A DNA stretch of 16,329 nt from Rhodocyclaceae bacterium (lineage in GTDB: Bacteria; Pseudomonadota; Gammaproteobacteria; Burkholderiales; Rhodocyclaceae). Positions within the stretch are counted from its first letter, which is position 1. Every line of letters starts with the position of its first letter. The stretch is taken from the NCBI GenBank assembly GCA_023253415.1, contig JALRGK010000126.1:1-16329 (forward strand), given 5' to 3'. A program made the position numbers and the translations under genes. Below are positions 14,580 to 16,329 of this stretch, in pieces. The notes under the pieces were generated by a model that saw nothing but the letters and a program-made list of their open reading frames with translations, made no database searches and had not been told where the DNA came from.

Positions 14580-14617
14580 CGATCAATCCTACTGAAACCG
14601 CTACCGCCTGATTGAAC

Positions 14618-15193
14618 TCAGGCAGCGGCCGTTTCCGACTGCTCGTCCTTCACCTTCGGCTTGGCAGCTGCAGCGGCCTTTTTGACCGGTGCGATGACCA
14701 TCACCATCTGGCGACCTTCCATCTTCGGCATCTGCTCGACGGAGCCAATGCTCTCGAGATCTGCCTTAACACGCTCCAGCTGACGCATCCCGAACTCCTG
14801 ATGCGACAACTCACGACCCCGGAAGCGCAATGTCACTTTGACCTTGTCACCCTCGTTCAAGAAGCGAACCATGTTGCGCATCTTGATCTGGTAGTCGTTT
14901 TCGTCCGTACCGGGTCGTAGCTTGATTTCCTTAACCTGAACCTGCTTCTGCTTCAGCTTGGCTTCATGCTGACGCTTGGCTTCCTGGTACTTGAACTTGC
15001 CGTAATCCATGATCCGGCAGACCGGCGGCGAGGCCGTCGGTGCAATTTCAACCAGGTCCAGTTCGGCTTCTTCAGCCTGTGCAAGCGCGTCGCGAATGGA
15101 AACCACGCCCAGCTGTTCGCCTTCGGGTCCCAGCAGGCGCACCTGCGGGGTCGTGATTTCCTCATTGAGGCGGTTCGACTTCGGAAGAGCTAT
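14618..15193 (-). CDS. infC: Translation initiation factor IF-3, probable AUA start
   Basis: IF3, 191 residues, binds the 30S subunit, keeps the ribosome dissociated and proofreads the start codon and initiator tRNA. The N-domain holds EEITTPQVRLLGPEGEQLG and the signature PPVCRIMDYGKFKYQEAK (56-73). A Lys/Gln-rich linker (74-86) leads to the C-domain with KEIKLRPGTDENDYQIK, TLRFRGREL and EGRQMVMVIAP. A Lys/Ala-rich tail of about 20 residues follows. No ATG or GTG fits the N-terminus. The in-frame TTG at 15199 is only 2 nt from AAGGAG, while ATA at 15191-15193 is 8 nt away and gives MALPKSNRLNEEI, matching relatives. A rare start codon allows IF3 to repress its own translation, as AUU does in E. 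coli. Confidence 0.95.
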   Translation of the reverse strand: MALPKSNRLNEEITTPQVRLLGPEGEQLGVVSIRDALAQAEEAELDLVEIAPTASPPVCRIMDYGKFKYQEAKRQHEAKLKQKQVQVKEIKLRPGTDENDYQIKMRNMVRFLNEGDKVKVTLRFRGRELSHQEFGMRQLERVKADLESIGSVEQMPKMEGRQMVMVIAPVKKAAAAAKPKVKDEQSETAAA

Positions 15194-15201
15194 GACCAAT
15201 A

Positions 15202-15207
15202 CTCCTT
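15202..15207 (-). promoter_or_regulatory. infC: Shine-Dalgarno that decides the infC start
   Basis: AAGGAG on the minus strand, 8 nt from ATA (15191-15193) and 2 nt from TTG (15197-15199). The spacing favours ATA as the initiator codon. Confidence 0.75.
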
Positions 15208-15230
15208 AATTCAATAAAAACGAACCGCGC

Positions 15231-16329
15231 TTACCGGTAGGCGGCAACGTCTGCTTTCAGACGTTCGATCAGTTCTGAAACAGGCATCTGCCCCAGATCC
15301 TGACCCCCACGGGTTCGCACGGCTACGAGACCAGCTTCTTTTTCCTTGTCGCCAACGACAAGTTGGTAAGGCAGCCGGTTAACGCTATGTTCCCGAATTT
15401 TATAGGTAATTTTCTCATTACGCAAATCGGCTTCAGCACGGAATCCGGCGGCGTGTAGCTGATTCACCACATCTTCGGCGTAATCGGCCTGTTTTTCCGA
15501 GATATTGAGCACAATTGCCTGTATCGGCGCCAACCAGGTCGGCAACGCACCCGAATGGTTTTCGATCAGAATACCAATAAAACGCTCCAGAGATCCCAAG
15601 ATCGCCCGATGCAGCATCACCGGCACGCGACGGGTATTGTCTTCCGCCACATATTCGGCACCGAGACGACCCGGCATCGAGAAATCGACCTGCATGGTGC
15701 CACATTGCCACGAGCGGCCAATGGCATCCTTGATGTGGAATTCGATCTTCGGGCCGTAGAACGCGCCCTCGCCCGGCAATTCAGTCCATTCCAGACCCGA
15801 GGCGCGCAAACCTGCGCGCAACGCAGCTTCGGCCTTATCCCAGATCTCATCGGAACCAACGCGTCCTTCAGGGCGTAGCGCCAGCTTGACGGCCACTTCG
15901 TGGAAACCGAAATCGGCATACACCTGCTTCACGAGTGCATTGAAGGCCGTCACTTCGGCTTCAATCTGGTCTTCGGTACAGAAGACGTGGCCGTCATCCT
16001 GCACAAAGCCACGAACACGCATCAGGCCATGCAACGCGCCCGACGATTCGTTCCGGTGACAGGAGCCGAATTCACCGTAGCGCAGCGGCAGATCCCGGTA
16101 CGAACGCAGACCGGCGTTAAATACCTGTACGTGGCCCGGGCAGTTCATCGGTTTTAACGCGTAATGACGCTTTTCCGACTCGGTCGTAAACATGTTCTCG
16201 TGGTAGTGGTCCCAGTGACCGGACTTTTCCCAGAGGGAGCGATCCAGAATCTGCGGGCAGCGTACTTCCTGATAACCATTGTCGCGGTAAACGCGGCGCA
16301 TGTACTGCTCCACTTCCTGCCAGACCGCC
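15231..16329 (-). CDS. thrS: Threonine--tRNA ligase, C-terminal part
   Basis: The gene enters from the right edge; about 366 codons of a roughly 640-residue protein are present, ending with TAA at 15231-15233. ThrRS charges tRNA-Thr and is a class II enzyme with a catalytic zinc. The three zinc ligands are visible as the Cys of MNCPGH, the His of DDGHVF and the His of MLHRAI. Motif 2 is around SCHRNESSGALHGLMRVRGF and motif 3 includes LGSLERFIGILIE. The C-terminal anticodon-binding domain begins near LPTWLAPIQAIVLN. The N-terminal TGS and editing domains and the start lie outside. The gene ends 37 nt before the infC start, as first gene of the translation operon; in E. coli ThrRS represses itself through the leader, which is not in this window. 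Confidence 0.98.
   Translation of the reverse strand, partial: AVWQEVEQYMRRVYRDNGYQEVRCPQILDRSLWEKSGHWDHYHENMFTTESEKRHYALKPMNCPGHVQVFNAGLRSYRDLPLRYGEFGSCHRNESSGALHGLMRVRGFVQDDGHVFCTEDQIEAEVTAFNALVKQVYADFGFHEVAVKLALRPEGRVGSDEIWDKAEAALRAGLRASGLEWTELPGEGAFYGPKIEFHIKDAIGRSWQCGTMQVDFSMPGRLGAEYVAEDNTRRVPVMLHRAILGSLERFIGILIENHSGALPTWLAPIQAIVLNISEKQADYAEDVVNQLHAAGFRAEADLRNEKITYKIREHSVNRLPYQLVVGDKEKEAGLVAVRTRGGQDLGQMPVSELIERLKADVAAYR

Noticed and set aside
13939..14595. A 218-codon plus-strand open frame antisense to rplT and rpmI
   Set aside because: It spans two certain ribosomal protein genes and their gap, with no domain of its own.

Overview
The window is a compact, ordinary chromosomal housekeeping segment from a proteobacterium, most likely a betaproteobacterium and perhaps near the Neisseriales (class fairly confident, order a guess). 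The reasons are the gene orders thrS-infC-rpmI-rplT-pheS-pheT-ihfA and surE-pcm-nlpD-rpoS, the dapA-bamC pair, a short H-NS-type protein, and a MerR-like gene directly after ihfA. Coding density is high and there is no gene-free stretch over 300 bases. I saw no insertion sequence, prophage, CRISPR array or integration scar, and no undescribed multi-gene system.

Layout from left to right. Bases 1-123 are the end of an Ala/Pro-rich plus-strand gene of unknown function, followed by a strong terminator that also serves the converging minus-strand genes. Bases 200-3049 hold dapA, bamC and a metallo-beta-lactamase-fold hydrolase, read leftward as a tight operon with a stop-start overlap. Bases 3167-4090 encode a histone deacetylase-family Zn hydrolase with its own promoter. 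mltB (4271-5377) is divergent from it and is the only complete plus-strand gene. mltB runs tail-to-tail into rpoS with a 9-bp coding overlap.

Bases 5369-8663 are the surE-pcm-nlpD-rpoS operon: surE nucleotidase, protein repair methyltransferase, a catalytically degenerate LysM/LytM lipoprotein and the stationary-phase sigma factor. An H-NS family gene (8784-9122) and a tRNA-Pro(GGG) gene (9322-9398) follow, each a separate unit with visible terminator and promoter signals. The rest, 9460 to the right edge, is the translation operon thrS-infC-rpmI-rplT-pheS-pheT-ihfA plus a MerR-like gene, all read leftward. It encodes two aminoacyl-tRNA synthetases, initiation factor 3, ribosomal proteins L35 and L20, and the IHF alpha subunit.

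The points most worth a second look are regulatory. infC appears to start at a rare AUA codon placed 8 nt after a strong Shine-Dalgarno. The rplT-pheS junction carries a strong intrinsic terminator and then a second perfect inverted repeat, with no pheM-like leader peptide. The infC-rpmI leader has two neat hairpins that could belong to an L20 autoregulatory site. Several gene starts (HDAC-like, mltB, pheS, infC, merR-like) are set downstream of the longest open frame for reasons given in each entry.
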